A stretch of DNA of 64,000 nucleotides from CAVZGO01 sp963774935. GTDB lineage: Bacteria; Chloroflexota; Anaerolineae; Anaerolineales; UBA4823. Below the pieces are notes generated by a model. It had not been told where the DNA came from and made no database searches. It saw only the letters and a program-made list of their open reading frames with translations. Made by a program: the position numbers and the translations under genes. Shown one piece after another: positions 17,820 to 27,559 of this stretch (the stretch's first letter is position 1; each line of letters starts with the position of its first letter). The DNA lies in the NCBI GenBank assembly GCA_963774935.1, contig CAVZGO010000004.1, positions 62,001 to 126,000 on the forward strand, in the 5' to 3' direction.

Positions 17820-19622
17820 ATGACCACCTGTCCAAAATGTAATTTTCAGGTTCGAACAGGCGCAAAGTTCTGTCCTTCTTGCGGATTCCGGATGGCAGAA
17901 GAACCATTAGGTGCTGTCTCAGGGATATCTAGTAAGCAAGATAGTCCCTTGCCAGCCTCACCTATAACAAAAAAATTATCTGACCACTCTTACGCGACAA
18001 CGCGGCTCACTCAGCCGAAAGCGCGCTCGAATACGCAACCGCTTCAGCGTCCAGCAGCATTTTCACCGAGGCCAAGCGGGGCGGTGTTTAATAATTATTT
18101 CTTGGTTGAGCGACTTGTTTATTCCGCTGAGCAAGAAAACCGGTACATCGTCCGACAGCCGAACGAGACTGAAGAGCAGCGGATTCGTGTCTGTCCGAAC
18201 CCTGCTTGTGGGGCGGTGTTTTTGCCTCTGCCGGATGGTCCAATGCGATTTTGCACCGATTGCAAGACGGCCTTAGGGCAAGATAAGCCAAGCCTGGTTC
18301 TGATCGAAACGCCAAAATTGCTTTTTAATAAAGTAAATGAGATTGCTTTACTTGGTCTGGCGCACAGTACTGTTCGACCGCCGTTGCTTTCATTTACCGA
18401 CCAGGTGCATAATTCGTCACGCTATTGTGTTGTGGTTCCTGAAACCCAGCCGCTAACAGCGCGCCCGGAGCCATCCCAGGCATTGTTGTGGGGACAACAG
18501 CTCGCGCAAGGTTTACACTATCTTCACCAGAATGGCGTTTTCTTCCAGGGACGCATCCATGAGCAGATCTTCGGTTTAGATGGCAACCGGCCTGTTTTTG
18601 CTAATTTCGCAGAAGCGGAATATCAAGCCCAAGGTATGCACCTGGAGCATCCGGATGATGTGAATGCACTTTCCCTGATGATATTTGCTTGGGCGACAGG
18701 AAAAACTCAGCCTGGCTATGATGCCAATTTGCCACCCAGTCTTAATGGATTGTTTGAACAGGCTCTGACGCCTCCAGGCTTTTCTACCGGTGAAGCGCTG
18801 GCTCAGGCAATCGACATGGCCGTAAAGGAAGCCAGTGTAGTGGTGCCCGTCGATTTTCGCATGGGGCGAAAGACCAATGTGGGGAAGCAGCGCAACCTGA
18901 ATGAAGACAGTTTGCTAACTTTAGAATCCAACCGGATTCAACAATCGGTGGGGCAACCACTCGGCGTTTATGTCGTTGCAGATGGAATGGGAGGTCATGC
19001 AGCGGGTGAGGTTGCCAGTGCGCTGATTGTTAACACAATAGCACAAAAGGCAGCCTTAGAGCTATTTCGACAACAAACATATGCGCCGACCGATCAAGAT
19101 CGCCAGCGCTGGGTGATCGAAGCCGTAGACTCAGCAAACTCAGCGGTTTTTGAAAAACGGAAATCTGCTGGTACGGACATGGGTTCTACGTTGGTGATTG
19201 CGTTGATGGAAGGCACCAAAGCCTTCATTAGCAATGTTGGGGATAGCCGCGCTTATCGGATTAATGCACGCGGTATCCAACAGATCACCACGGACCATTC
19301 CCTGGTTCAACGTTTGATCGCTACTAACCAGATCACGCCGGCAGAAGCGCGCCACCACCCGCAAAGAAACGTTGTTTATCGGACGGTTGGCGACAAACCA
19401 AAAGTTGAGATCGATATCAACCAGTTCAATTTTGCGATTGGCGACCGTTTGCTGCTTTGCTCAGATGGCTTATCTGGCATGGTGGAAGATCATTATCTCC
19501 AACAAATCGTAATGGGGGCATCTTCACCCCAGGCGGCGGTTGACGCGTTAATTGAAGCGGCTAACGAAGCCGGCGGTGAAGACAATATCACTGCTATTCT
19601 GGTGGAATTGGTTAAGGGTTGA
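17820..19622 (+). CDS. Zinc ribbon - degenerate kinase - PP2C phosphatase fusion
   Basis: Residues 4-22 form a zinc ribbon (CPKCNFQVRTGAKFCPSCG). Residues about 95-340 resemble a protein kinase lobe pair that has lost catalysis: GLHYLHQNGVFFQGRIHEQ replaces the HRDxKxxN loop and FANFAEAEY replaces DFG. A second zinc ribbon (CPNPACGAVF...FCTDC) is inserted in the N-lobe. Residues about 350-600 are a complete PP2C: NLNEDS, VADGMGGHAAGEVAS, GDSRAY, LCSDGL and GGEDNIT, the metal-binding Asp/Gly set. It should dephosphorylate Ser/Thr on the targets of the locus kinases; the pseudokinase may dock kinases or sense nucleotide (inference). Confidence 0.87.
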   Translation: MTTCPKCNFQVRTGAKFCPSCGFRMAEEPLGAVSGISSKQDSPLPASPITKKLSDHSYATTRLTQPKARSNTQPLQRPAAFSPRPSGAVFNNYFLVERLVYSAEQENRYIVRQPNETEEQRIRVCPNPACGAVFLPLPDGPMRFCTDCKTALGQDKPSLVLIETPKLLFNKVNEIALLGLAHSTVRPPLLSFTDQVHNSSRYCVVVPETQPLTARPEPSQALLWGQQLAQGLHYLHQNGVFFQGRIHEQIFGLDGNRPVFANFAEAEYQAQGMHLEHPDDVNALSLMIFAWATGKTQPGYDANLPPSLNGLFEQALTPPGFSTGEALAQAIDMAVKEASVVVPVDFRMGRKTNVGKQRNLNEDSLLTLESNRIQQSVGQPLGVYVVADGMGGHAAGEVASALIVNTIAQKAALELFRQQTYAPTDQDRQRWVIEAVDSANSAVFEKRKSAGTDMGSTLVIALMEGTKAFISNVGDSRAYRINARGIQQITTDHSLVQRLIATNQITPAEARHHPQRNVVYRTVGDKPKVEIDINQFNFAIGDRLLLCSDGLSGMVEDHYLQQIVMGASSPQAAVDALIEAANEAGGEDNITAILVELVKG

Positions 19623-19697
19623 GAATCGGTGAATATGACCGATTAGTTCATGCTGACCACCCAATCAATATCTGAGGCTGGTAGAAAGGAATATTAA

Positions 19698-21383
19698 ATG
19701 GCTTATTGCACCTACTGTGGCAATCAAAATCGGCGAGGCGCAGGTTTCTGTCGCTACTGCGGGCAACCGATGGATATCATCGAAGATGTTTCTGAAGCTG
19801 GGGAAGCCAGTGCTGAGACCATCGGGGATTCTATTCAAGCAGCACCTGCATTGAATGAGCCGGTGTTGCCGGTTGAAGACCTGCCAGTGCAACCAGAGCA
19901 GTCTGTGGAAAATCTATCAGAAGCCGCTGGCGAATCCAGCTCTGCAATCGCCACGGAATCGGATGAGATACCTGTAGCAGCGGCTGGTGTTGTCATCGAT
20001 AATAGCGAGTCTGAGGCGATAGTACCAGAACAGGAAGGTGCACCTCCACCACCTGATGAAACATTCTTGATTGAATCGGAAGATTCTCCTCAAACAGGGC
20101 AAGAGAAAGCTACAGATCAGGATGCTGCTCCTCCTACTGTTCCGGTTTCAGACGAGTTTGAAGGGATAAGCACAGTTGAGGGGGAGACGCCTCAGTTAGC
20201 ACCAGTCTTGATCGATGATGTAACTCAAGTTGAGGGAGATGCTCCTTCACTCACTGGTCTAACTGCCCTGGAGGTACTTGAGTCAGGAGCAGTTTTATTG
20301 GAAAGGTATCATATTGTGGCAGAGCTTGCCAGGTCAGATGACCGCGTTGAATATGAGGCGGAAGACTGGCAGCGTTGTTGGGCTTGCCAGGCGACTCAAT
20401 CGGATCCAGAAGCAAAATTCTGCGAGATGTGTGGGGCTCAACTCCAGGAAAAACCGCACGTGCGGCTTATTGCCAGCCCCCTTTCCATCACAATTGAACA
20501 AGACCGTGGCAAAGATGACTTCGTAGAAGGGGATACCTTCTTCCAGGTGGTTGTGTCTCAAGCAACCGAACTGGCTGGTGCGGAGGCTGCTCCACGGTTG
20601 CGTTTTGCCAGCGGTTTTCAATTACACCCAGGCATGGTGCGCGGAAATAACGAGGACAGCCTGCTGGTGCTCGAGCTGAATGTGTTAAGCGAGGTGAAGG
20701 ATTTTGCTGGCTTAGGCTGCTATGCAGTTGCCGATGGTATTGGAGGTTATGAAGCCGGTGAAGTAGCGAGTGGTGCTGCCGTGCGTGTGCTTTCTGCACA
20801 GATTATGTCAGAGATATTCAGCCCAATCATGTCTGGTGAAACCCTGGACAGGGAAGCAATCAAGCTATGCCTACAGAATGCGATCTTGAAAGCCAATCAG
20901 GAAATTTTAGATTTGCGCCAGCAGCAACCCGAGCACAGCGATATGGGCTGCACGCTAACGCTTGCCCTTGTCCATGGCAGTGAAGCAGTTGTTGCGAATG
21001 TTGGGGACAGCCGTACGTACCAGATGCGCCAGGGGAAACTGGAACCGATCAGCCAGGATCACTCGATTGTTGCCAGGCTGGTCGAGCAGGGGATGATTAA
21101 ACCGCAAGAAATCTATACCCACGAGCAACGAAATGTCATCTACCGCACCGTCGGCGATCGAGCCGATTTACAGGTGGATCTGTTTGATGTCGATCTCGAG
21201 TCAGGTGACCGGCTCCTGCTCTGTTCCGATGGGTTATGGGAGATGGTGCACGACCCCAACTTGGAGGATGTGCTCCTGGAGAGTTATGATGCTCAACAGG
21301 CTTGCAACCGGTTGGTGGAAATGGCCAACCAGGCTGGCGGTCAGGATAATATCAGCGTAATCGTCATAAACGTACAATCCTGA
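19698..21383 (+). CDS. Zinc ribbon - PP2C phosphatase with kinase N-lobe remnant
   Basis: The N-terminus is a zinc ribbon (CTYCGNQNRRGAGFCRYCG), followed by a long acidic, Pro/Glu-rich, probably disordered linker to about residue 190. LLERYHIVAELARSDDRVEY looks like the first strands of a kinase N-lobe, interrupted by a second ribbon (CWACQATQSDPEAKFCEMCG). Residues about 300-560 are PP2C with all metal-site motifs (NNEDS, VADGIGGYEAGEVAS, GDSRTY, LCSDGLW, GGQDNIS). It is a paralogue of the gene before it with the pseudokinase further eroded. Second eraser of phosphorylation in the locus; cytoplasmic. Confidence 0.87.
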   Translation: MAYCTYCGNQNRRGAGFCRYCGQPMDIIEDVSEAGEASAETIGDSIQAAPALNEPVLPVEDLPVQPEQSVENLSEAAGESSSAIATESDEIPVAAAGVVIDNSESEAIVPEQEGAPPPPDETFLIESEDSPQTGQEKATDQDAAPPTVPVSDEFEGISTVEGETPQLAPVLIDDVTQVEGDAPSLTGLTALEVLESGAVLLERYHIVAELARSDDRVEYEAEDWQRCWACQATQSDPEAKFCEMCGAQLQEKPHVRLIASPLSITIEQDRGKDDFVEGDTFFQVVVSQATELAGAEAAPRLRFASGFQLHPGMVRGNNEDSLLVLELNVLSEVKDFAGLGCYAVADGIGGYEAGEVASGAAVRVLSAQIMSEIFSPIMSGETLDREAIKLCLQNAILKANQEILDLRQQQPEHSDMGCTLTLALVHGSEAVVANVGDSRTYQMRQGKLEPISQDHSIVARLVEQGMIKPQEIYTHEQRNVIYRTVGDRADLQVDLFDVDLESGDRLLLCSDGLWEMVHDPNLEDVLLESYDAQQACNRLVEMANQAGGQDNISVIVINVQS

Positions 21384-21436
21384 GCTTACCGATGTCGCTA
21401 TCTACAATTGGGCTTACTGATTGAAAGGAGAGCAGG

Positions 21437-22690
21437 ATGGCAGGTGAAATTCAACTAACTGCAACTTTACATCGACCGGCTTACCAGGCTTTGAATACCC
21501 CCCAACAGGCTTACATCCTAATCGAAGCCATGCCGACCTCAGCAGCTCCGGGTGTCCCACAACCGGTCAACTTCAGCCTGGTGTTGGATAGAAGCGGCTC
21601 GATGGCTGGGGAGAAGCTGCGTCAGATGAAAGCGGCTGCAAATTTGATCGTTGATCGATTGGGCGATCAAGATTTGCTTTCAGTGATTGCTTTTGATGAT
21701 AGCTCAGATGTAATTGTGCCGTCTGGTTCGGTGGTTGACAGCCTGGCATTAAAACGCAAGATCGATTCTATCGATGAACGCGGTGGAACCCATATGTCGA
21801 CGGGTATGCGCGCCGGGCTTCAAGAGCTGCAGCGGGGATTTTCTGCTTCAAGGGTTAATCGACTTCTGCTTCTGACGGATGGCCAAACCTGGGAGGACCA
21901 GGGAGATTGTGAAGCCCTGGCTGAGCAATGCCGGGGATTGGGTATCCCAATGAATGTAATGGGTTTAGGATTGGGAGGCGATTGGGATCCGCGACTTTTG
22001 GAGGACCTTGCTCAAAGGTCTGCTGGCGAATGGACGATTATTGATACACCTGAAAACGCCAGTGTTGTCTTTGCGAATATCCTGCAAGCCATGCAGGGAA
22101 CAGCCGTGAGCAATGCTACGCTGACCATGCGTATGATCGAAGGTGTGGCTCCCCGCACCGTTTGGCGGGTGATCCCTTTGATCAGCCGGTTGGGGCACCA
22201 GTCAGTCTCTCAGCACGATGTCCAGGTCTTCCTGGGAGATGTGCAGCATGGCACAGGTCAGGCATTGCTGGCTGATGTTCTTTTTCCGCCACGCCAGTCC
22301 GGAACCTATCGCCTGATCCAGGCTGATATCGTTTATGATGTTCCGGCATTAAAGCTTGTCGCTCAAAAAGCTGCAACCAATGTTGTGGTCAACTTTGTGG
22401 ATGATCCAGGCCAGGCGAACCAGGTAACTGGTCGAGTAATGAACCTGGTAGAGCGGGTGCAGGCGCACAAGCTCCAGACCCAGGCGCTGGATGCCGCAGC
22501 CGATGGTGATCTACAGCGTGCCACCCAACGCTTGCGGGCTGCTGCTACACGATTGTTAGATCTGGGTGAGACCGAGATGGCGCAACAAGCCAGCCAACAA
22601 GCCCAGCAGTTTGAACAAGGACAGCAGATCGATCCGGCTGCTGCTCAGAAGATGCGTTATGAGACGAAGAAACTAACCGAGTCCGTTTAA
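21437..22690 (+). CDS. vWA-domain protein
   Basis: A 417-residue protein without signal peptide. The von Willebrand factor A domain has a complete MIDAS metal site: DRSGSMAGEKL (DxSxS), GGTHMSTG (Thr) and LLTDGQ (Asp). A beta-rich segment and a helical tail follow; the tail (MNLVERVQAHKLQTQALDAA, ATQRLRAAATRLLDLGE) is shared with the vWA genes at 39.2 and 40.6 kb. The last residues include RYETKKL, a Thr with Leu at +3. vWA domains hold protein partners through the metal ion; the partner is not known. GAAAGGAGAGC precedes the ATG. Confidence 0.85.
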   Translation: MAGEIQLTATLHRPAYQALNTPQQAYILIEAMPTSAAPGVPQPVNFSLVLDRSGSMAGEKLRQMKAAANLIVDRLGDQDLLSVIAFDDSSDVIVPSGSVVDSLALKRKIDSIDERGGTHMSTGMRAGLQELQRGFSASRVNRLLLLTDGQTWEDQGDCEALAEQCRGLGIPMNVMGLGLGGDWDPRLLEDLAQRSAGEWTIIDTPENASVVFANILQAMQGTAVSNATLTMRMIEGVAPRTVWRVIPLISRLGHQSVSQHDVQVFLGDVQHGTGQALLADVLFPPRQSGTYRLIQADIVYDVPALKLVAQKAATNVVVNFVDDPGQANQVTGRVMNLVERVQAHKLQTQALDAAADGDLQRATQRLRAAATRLLDLGETEMAQQASQQAQQFEQGQQIDPAAAQKMRYETKKLTESV

Positions 22691-22750
22691 TCTTTTGCGA
22701 TCGGAAAACTATTACCTTCATCATTAAGTAGACTATAAGGAGAATGTGTG

Positions 22751-23596
22751 ATGTCAGCATTGACCTGTCCAAATTGTAATTCACCTGCATTGAGCGGCTC
22801 CGTATTTTGTGATAATTGTGGCTTCGATCTGCGCAATGTTGCTCCGGCTGCTCCCCCACCAGCGGCTGCCATGCCATCCTGGGGACCGCCAGCCGCGACT
22901 GGCCCCACCTGTTCGAACTGTGGGCAGCCAAACATCGTTGGGGCAGTGTTTTGCGAAAATTGTGGTTCTCAGCTCGGCCAGCCGCAGGCTGCACCAGTGC
23001 CGCTACCACCTACCCCTCAGGCGCCGCCTCCTATCCCGCAGGCTGTTGGGGTTCCACCAGCAGTTGCCCAACCTCCGGTATATCCGCCGCCAGTTGTCCA
23101 GCCAGAGTATGTTCCTCCCAGCCCTCCGCCTGCGTACCCACCGGCAGCTTCACAGGCTCCTGTACCACCGGTCGTTGCAGCTTCCAGCCTGCAACAAGCC
23201 GGCCTTGGTACTGGTCCGGTGGTGCCACCTGCCCAACCACAACCCGCCTACCCGGCGCCATTGGCAATGGTGACTGGCAGGTTTGTGGTGCAAGCGACGA
23301 ATACCAGCCTGCCATTCCCGGTTGGCAAACAGGAAATCCTGGTAGGACGCGAAGATCCTGTTAGTGGGATTTTCCCGGATGTCAATCTTGATCCGCATGG
23401 TGGGCAGGAAGCCGGAGTCTCGCGCCGCCACGCGCATCTTTTCTTACAATCAGGCGTATTGATGATCGAAGACTTGAATACGGTGAACGGCACTGTGCTC
23501 AACAAGCAGCGCCTTCCAGCCGATCAGCCATTTCCCTTGAATCACGGCGATGAACTGCGCATGGGAAAGCTGGCACTCATTTACTATGCCAATTAG
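22751..23596 (+). CDS. Double zinc ribbon - Pro-rich - FHA protein
   Basis: Two zinc ribbons (CPNCNSPALSGSVFCDNCG and CSNCGQPNIVGAVFCENCG) are followed by about 100 residues rich in Pro, Ala and Gln, then an FHA domain with intact binding residues (VGREDP, VSRRHAHLF, NTVNGTVLN). The FHA carries the insert DPxSGxxPDxxL between the first strands that is also seen in the next gene. No membrane helix. The ATG at 22751 suits the AAGGAGA at 22737-22743; the GTG just before it is an alternative. Probable cytoplasmic phosphothreonine reader or adaptor. Confidence 0.85.
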   Translation: MSALTCPNCNSPALSGSVFCDNCGFDLRNVAPAAPPPAAAMPSWGPPAATGPTCSNCGQPNIVGAVFCENCGSQLGQPQAAPVPLPPTPQAPPPIPQAVGVPPAVAQPPVYPPPVVQPEYVPPSPPPAYPPAASQAPVPPVVAASSLQQAGLGTGPVVPPAQPQPAYPAPLAMVTGRFVVQATNTSLPFPVGKQEILVGREDPVSGIFPDVNLDPHGGQEAGVSRRHAHLFLQSGVLMIEDLNTVNGTVLNKQRLPADQPFPLNHGDELRMGKLALIYYAN

Positions 23597-23613
23597 AAAT
23601 GACGGTGTGATTT

Positions 23614-25015
23614 ATGTCAAATTGTCCAGAATGTAAAACACCCTATCAAGAGGGTGCAGTTTTCTGCGAGAACTGCGGTCTTCCACTGAGCCCGCCCGGA
23701 CCGGGCGTATCTTTGGTTGGCGGGGGGGCGGCGCCTGTTGCGAATCCCTGGCAGGCGCCCAATTTGCCCCCGGAATTGTTCCCACCGGTGAATCCTGTTG
23801 CCGGTAGCTGTTCGGCGTGTGGATATGTAAATCTTCCAGGGGAACAATTTTGCGCTAACTGTGGGGTACAGCTTGCCCCAGTCACCAGCACTCCACCTCC
23901 GCTGCCAAAGCTGGTGGAGGAACCGGTGCCAGGACCACAGCGCATCAGCTCTCCAATCGCGCAATCTGCCTCGCCCGGCGTGGTACCTGCTGCTCTGCCA
24001 GCTCCTTGTAAAGTTTGCGGCTTTGTCAACCAGCCCGGTGAACCGTTCTGCAACAACTGCGGCGTACAACTCACCATGGAGGATCTTGCTGGCGTTGAAG
24101 CATTTGCTCCTGCGGAGGTTTCCACCATCCCTGGTGCGGGGCAGCCTGAACCGGAATTGATGGATACCACGCAGGAGGTGCTGTCGCAAGGGTTGCTTCC
24201 TCCCCTCGACCAACCCATGCCGCCTGTAGATATACCGAGTGCTCCTGCAGCATCTGTTCCCCTGGTGGAGCAGCCCCCGGTGCAAGAGAGCCTGGCTTCA
24301 ACTCCGGAGGTGCTGCCGGTTGAGTTAGCACCATCACAACCGGGTATTGAGGCGTCTGTTGCAGTGCCGACTGCTCCGCCGGCTATGCCTAAACCTATCG
24401 AAAGCCCGCGAGCCTGGGAATGTCCTTCTTGTGGTTATGTCAATCCGGCTGGTGAAAATTTCTGCCGGGTGTGTGGTTACTGGCAGATGCCCACAATCAA
24501 GCCGGTTTCATCTCCTCAACCGTTAGAACCACCATCCATACCACCCGTAGCAGCACAAGAGGGAGATCAACCACCCGCGGCAACTGAGGAGAAGTTGGCT
24601 CCTAAGGAGGATTTCAGTCTCTCAGATGCCCCAATCCAAGGAGACAATGCCGGCAGCGGTCGCATCACAGCTTACCATGCCCGCATTGGTGATCGTGGGA
24701 CGTCTGGTGTCTGTTTCTACGAACACTATCATTCCACTCTTACCTAAGGAGCAGCTTTTGATGGGCCGCCATGATCCTGGACAAGGCGTCATGCCTGATA
24801 TCGATCTGGGCTCCCAGGGTAATGCCAGCAGCTCAGTTTCGCGCAAGCATGCGCGCCTGTTCACCGACGGAGCTCAGGTATATCTCGAAGATCTGCACAG
24901 CACCAACCACACTTATCTGAATAAATTAATCCTGCAACCCGGGCAATCCTATCCGCTAAAAGATGGCGATGAGATTCGCCTGGGTGGTTTGGTCCTGATC
25001 TATTACTCGAAATAG
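23614..25015 (+). CDS. Four zinc ribbons - FHA protein (one frameshift)
   Basis: The first frame encodes four zinc ribbons (CPECKTPYQEGAVFCENCG; CSACGYVNLPGEQFCANCG; CKVCGFVNQPGEPFCNNCG; CPSCGYVNPAGENFCRVCG) joined by Pro-rich linkers. Near 24630-24650 the frame shifts by one base and an FHA domain follows (LLMGRHDPGQG, SVSRKHARLF, STNHTYLN) to the stop at 25015. It is a longer paralogue of the upstream gene. With four ribbons and one FHA it looks like a multivalent scaffold for ribbon-tagged and phosphorylated partners (inference). The ABC transporter gene starts five bases later. Confidence 0.78.
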
Positions 25016-25019
25016 ATAG

Positions 25020-27551
25020 ATGAACAGCACCTGTCCAAAATGCGGCAGCGCACTCCGGCCTGGAGCAAAATTTTGCTCAGTCTGCGGTCACCAGTTCTCG
25101 GCACCGGCGGGCGGCTCGCCTCATATTGGGACTCAGCGATTAACCAGCCCACGCCTGGTAGTGCGCATCTGGGGACAGCCTGATAAGGAGGTTGTCCTGG
25201 TGGGCGCGCCCGTGACGATTGGTCGCGACCTGGGAAACCAGATTGTCGTACCCCTGGCGGACGTATCTCGCCATCATGCCCAGGTCGTGCCTTTCTCGGG
25301 GGGGTATGCGATCGTTGATTCGGATAGTGCGAATGGCACCCACCTGCGTGGCAAACGCATTCCTACTAACCAGCCTGTCTCACTTATGGATGGGGATGTG
25401 GTTCGTGTGGGTGACAATTCTGGCAATTCGATCAGCATCACTTACCTCTCAGAAGAAAAACCTCCTGCAGCAGGTGGGCAAAAGATGGATCTCAGCCAGG
25501 CACAGCTTGGCAATAAACCACGCTTCAGCATCGGGCGTGATCCGCAAAGTGACCTTGAAATCCAATCACCGGTGGTATCCTGGCGGCATGCGGAGGTGGT
25601 GCAGACAGCTTCAGGTCACCAGATCAATGACCTAAACAGTACAAATGGGACCTATGTCAATGGCAAGCGTATTCGCACAAGCCAGCTTGCACCCGGAGAT
25701 GAAGTCCAGATTGGCCCACTTAAGCTGGTCTACAGCCGGTCAGGTTTTACACAGGAGTCTCAGGTTGGCAATGTCCGCCTGGATGGGATAAGACTGCGCA
25801 AGGAAGTCCCAGACAAAAAAGGTACCAAGGTAATACTGAACGATGTTTCGCTGACGGTGATGCCGCGAGAGTTCGTAGCTCTGGTGGGGGGAAGTGGTGC
25901 GGGCAAGTCTACCTTAATGGATGCTTTAAATGGTTTTCGCAGGGTGAATGCCGGGCAGGTTTTGTTTAATGGTGACAACCTGTACCGGAATTATGATGCA
26001 TACCGCACCAACCTGGGTTATGTGCCGCAATCTGATATATTGCACACTTCCCTGCCGGTGCAGCAAACTTTACGCTATATCGCCATGCTGCGACTGCCTC
26101 CGGATACCAAAAAGGATGTGGTTAAGCAGCGCATCGATGCAGCATTACAGCAGGTGGAAATGCTGCCGCAGGTCGATCAGCCGATCCAGGTATTGAGTGG
26201 TGGTCAGCGCAAGCGTGTCAGTATTGCATCAGAGCTGCTTTCTGATCCCAGCTTATTCTTCCTGGATGAGCCGACATCGGGTTTAGACCCAGGTTTGGAT
26301 AAGAAGATGATGGGGACGTTGCGCCTGCTGGCAGACAGTGGCAGGACAATCTTATTAACCACCCATGCGACATCAAACATCATAGGGCAATGTGACCTGG
26401 TGGCTTTTATGAGTTACGGGCGCTTAGTGTACTATGGCCCGCCAGATCAGGCGATCCGTGCCTTTGGGGTTACCGATTTTGCGGATATCTACAGCAAATT
26501 GGATACTCCGGTTCAGGCGGAGCAATGGGAACGAACCTATAAGCAGTCTCCGGAATATCAGAAATATGTAGCCGCGCGACAGGCAAATCTCAATCAAGGA
26601 GGGCCAGGAGCTGGACGCCCGCGCATTAACCCGCCGAAGATGTCATTTGGAGCCATGCTGCGCCAATTTGGCATCCTGTCAATGCGCTACTTAGACTTGA
26701 TCTTTAAAGACAGCGTCAGCATGTTTGTTCTGCTGGCTGTGATGCCGATCATCGGATTGCTGGTGTTGTTAATTGCCAACCCGGCCAGCTTTGTGGGAGA
26801 TTCACCCAACCGCATCCAGGAGTTGCTTGTCACGACCAACGTTTACAGCATTGTTGGTGAGACGCAAAAGCTGTTATTTATCCTGGCTTTGTCCGTCATC
26901 CTGCTGGGCGTGTTTGCAGCTTCATACGAGATTATTAAAGAAAGGCCGATTTATCGCCGCGAGCGCATGGTAAATCTGCGGATTGCCCCATACCTGTTTT
27001 CTAAATTTGTGGTGCTCTTAGGGTTTGGTTTCATCCAGGTTGCGACCTTAATGATAGTGGTTGGGTTAAAAGTAGATTACCCGAAGGACGGTCTTTTCCT
27101 CCCTGCCTGGTTGGAGATTTATATCTCGCTGATTATTTCTCTGGCGGTCGGTTTAGCGATTGGGCTCTTGATATCTGCAGCGATGAGAAGCAGTAATACG
27201 GTAATCTACCTGGTACTGGTGGTGCTGTTTATCCAGATCATATTTTCGGGTGTGCTGTTTGAACTGCCTTCCTTTGCAGCTTCGATCTCTAACATCACGC
27301 CGATTCGTTGGAATATGGAGGGGTTAGGTGCTATCGTAGGCATCGAAAAGCTAAACGAGCTCAGCCAGACGCGAGTAGAGATTGAGGATATGGGGGTAGA
27401 TAAGACGCAATTAAGTCCAGTTGAATTCATTATTGGGTATAAGCCTACAATCGGTCACCTGGCAACCACCTGGTTGATACAGCTTGTGTTTATCATATTG
27501 CTGCTGTCGGGTACCTCAATAATCTTGCGGCGTCAGGATTATCAAACCTGA
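25020..27551 (+). CDS. Zinc ribbon - FHA - FHA - ABC exporter (ABCG type)
   Basis: An 843-residue protein. Residues 5-23 are a zinc ribbon (CPKCGSALRPGAKFCSVCG). FHA1 (about 60-135: TIGRDLGNQI, SRHHAQV, SANGTHL) and FHA2 (about 168-238: SIGRDPQSDL, SWRHAEV, STNGTYV) are both intact. The ATPase has Walker A GGSGAGKS (about 290-297), signature LSGGQRKR and Walker B FFLDEPTSGLDPG. Six C-terminal helices include the ABCG connecting-helix motif EIIKERPIYRRERMVNL. Fold order matches mycobacterial Rv1747, whose FHA domains are controlled by Ser/Thr kinase. As a half-transporter it should dimerise; substrate unknown. Confidence 0.92.
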   Translation: MNSTCPKCGSALRPGAKFCSVCGHQFSAPAGGSPHIGTQRLTSPRLVVRIWGQPDKEVVLVGAPVTIGRDLGNQIVVPLADVSRHHAQVVPFSGGYAIVDSDSANGTHLRGKRIPTNQPVSLMDGDVVRVGDNSGNSISITYLSEEKPPAAGGQKMDLSQAQLGNKPRFSIGRDPQSDLEIQSPVVSWRHAEVVQTASGHQINDLNSTNGTYVNGKRIRTSQLAPGDEVQIGPLKLVYSRSGFTQESQVGNVRLDGIRLRKEVPDKKGTKVILNDVSLTVMPREFVALVGGSGAGKSTLMDALNGFRRVNAGQVLFNGDNLYRNYDAYRTNLGYVPQSDILHTSLPVQQTLRYIAMLRLPPDTKKDVVKQRIDAALQQVEMLPQVDQPIQVLSGGQRKRVSIASELLSDPSLFFLDEPTSGLDPGLDKKMMGTLRLLADSGRTILLTTHATSNIIGQCDLVAFMSYGRLVYYGPPDQAIRAFGVTDFADIYSKLDTPVQAEQWERTYKQSPEYQKYVAARQANLNQGGPGAGRPRINPPKMSFGAMLRQFGILSMRYLDLIFKDSVSMFVLLAVMPIIGLLVLLIANPASFVGDSPNRIQELLVTTNVYSIVGETQKLLFILALSVILLGVFAASYEIIKERPIYRRERMVNLRIAPYLFSKFVVLLGFGFIQVATLMIVVGLKVDYPKDGLFLPAWLEIYISLIISLAVGLAIGLLISAAMRSSNTVIYLVLVVLFIQIIFSGVLFELPSFAASISNITPIRWNMEGLGAIVGIEKLNELSQTRVEIEDMGVDKTQLSPVEFIIGYKPTIGHLATTWLIQLVFIILLLSGTSIILRRQDYQT

Positions 27552-27559
27552 GTAACTAA

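Noticed and set aside
22809..23364. Overlapping frames across the Pro-rich part of the ribbon-FHA gene
   Set aside because: They are shadows caused by biased composition; the used frame holds ribbons and FHA without interruption.
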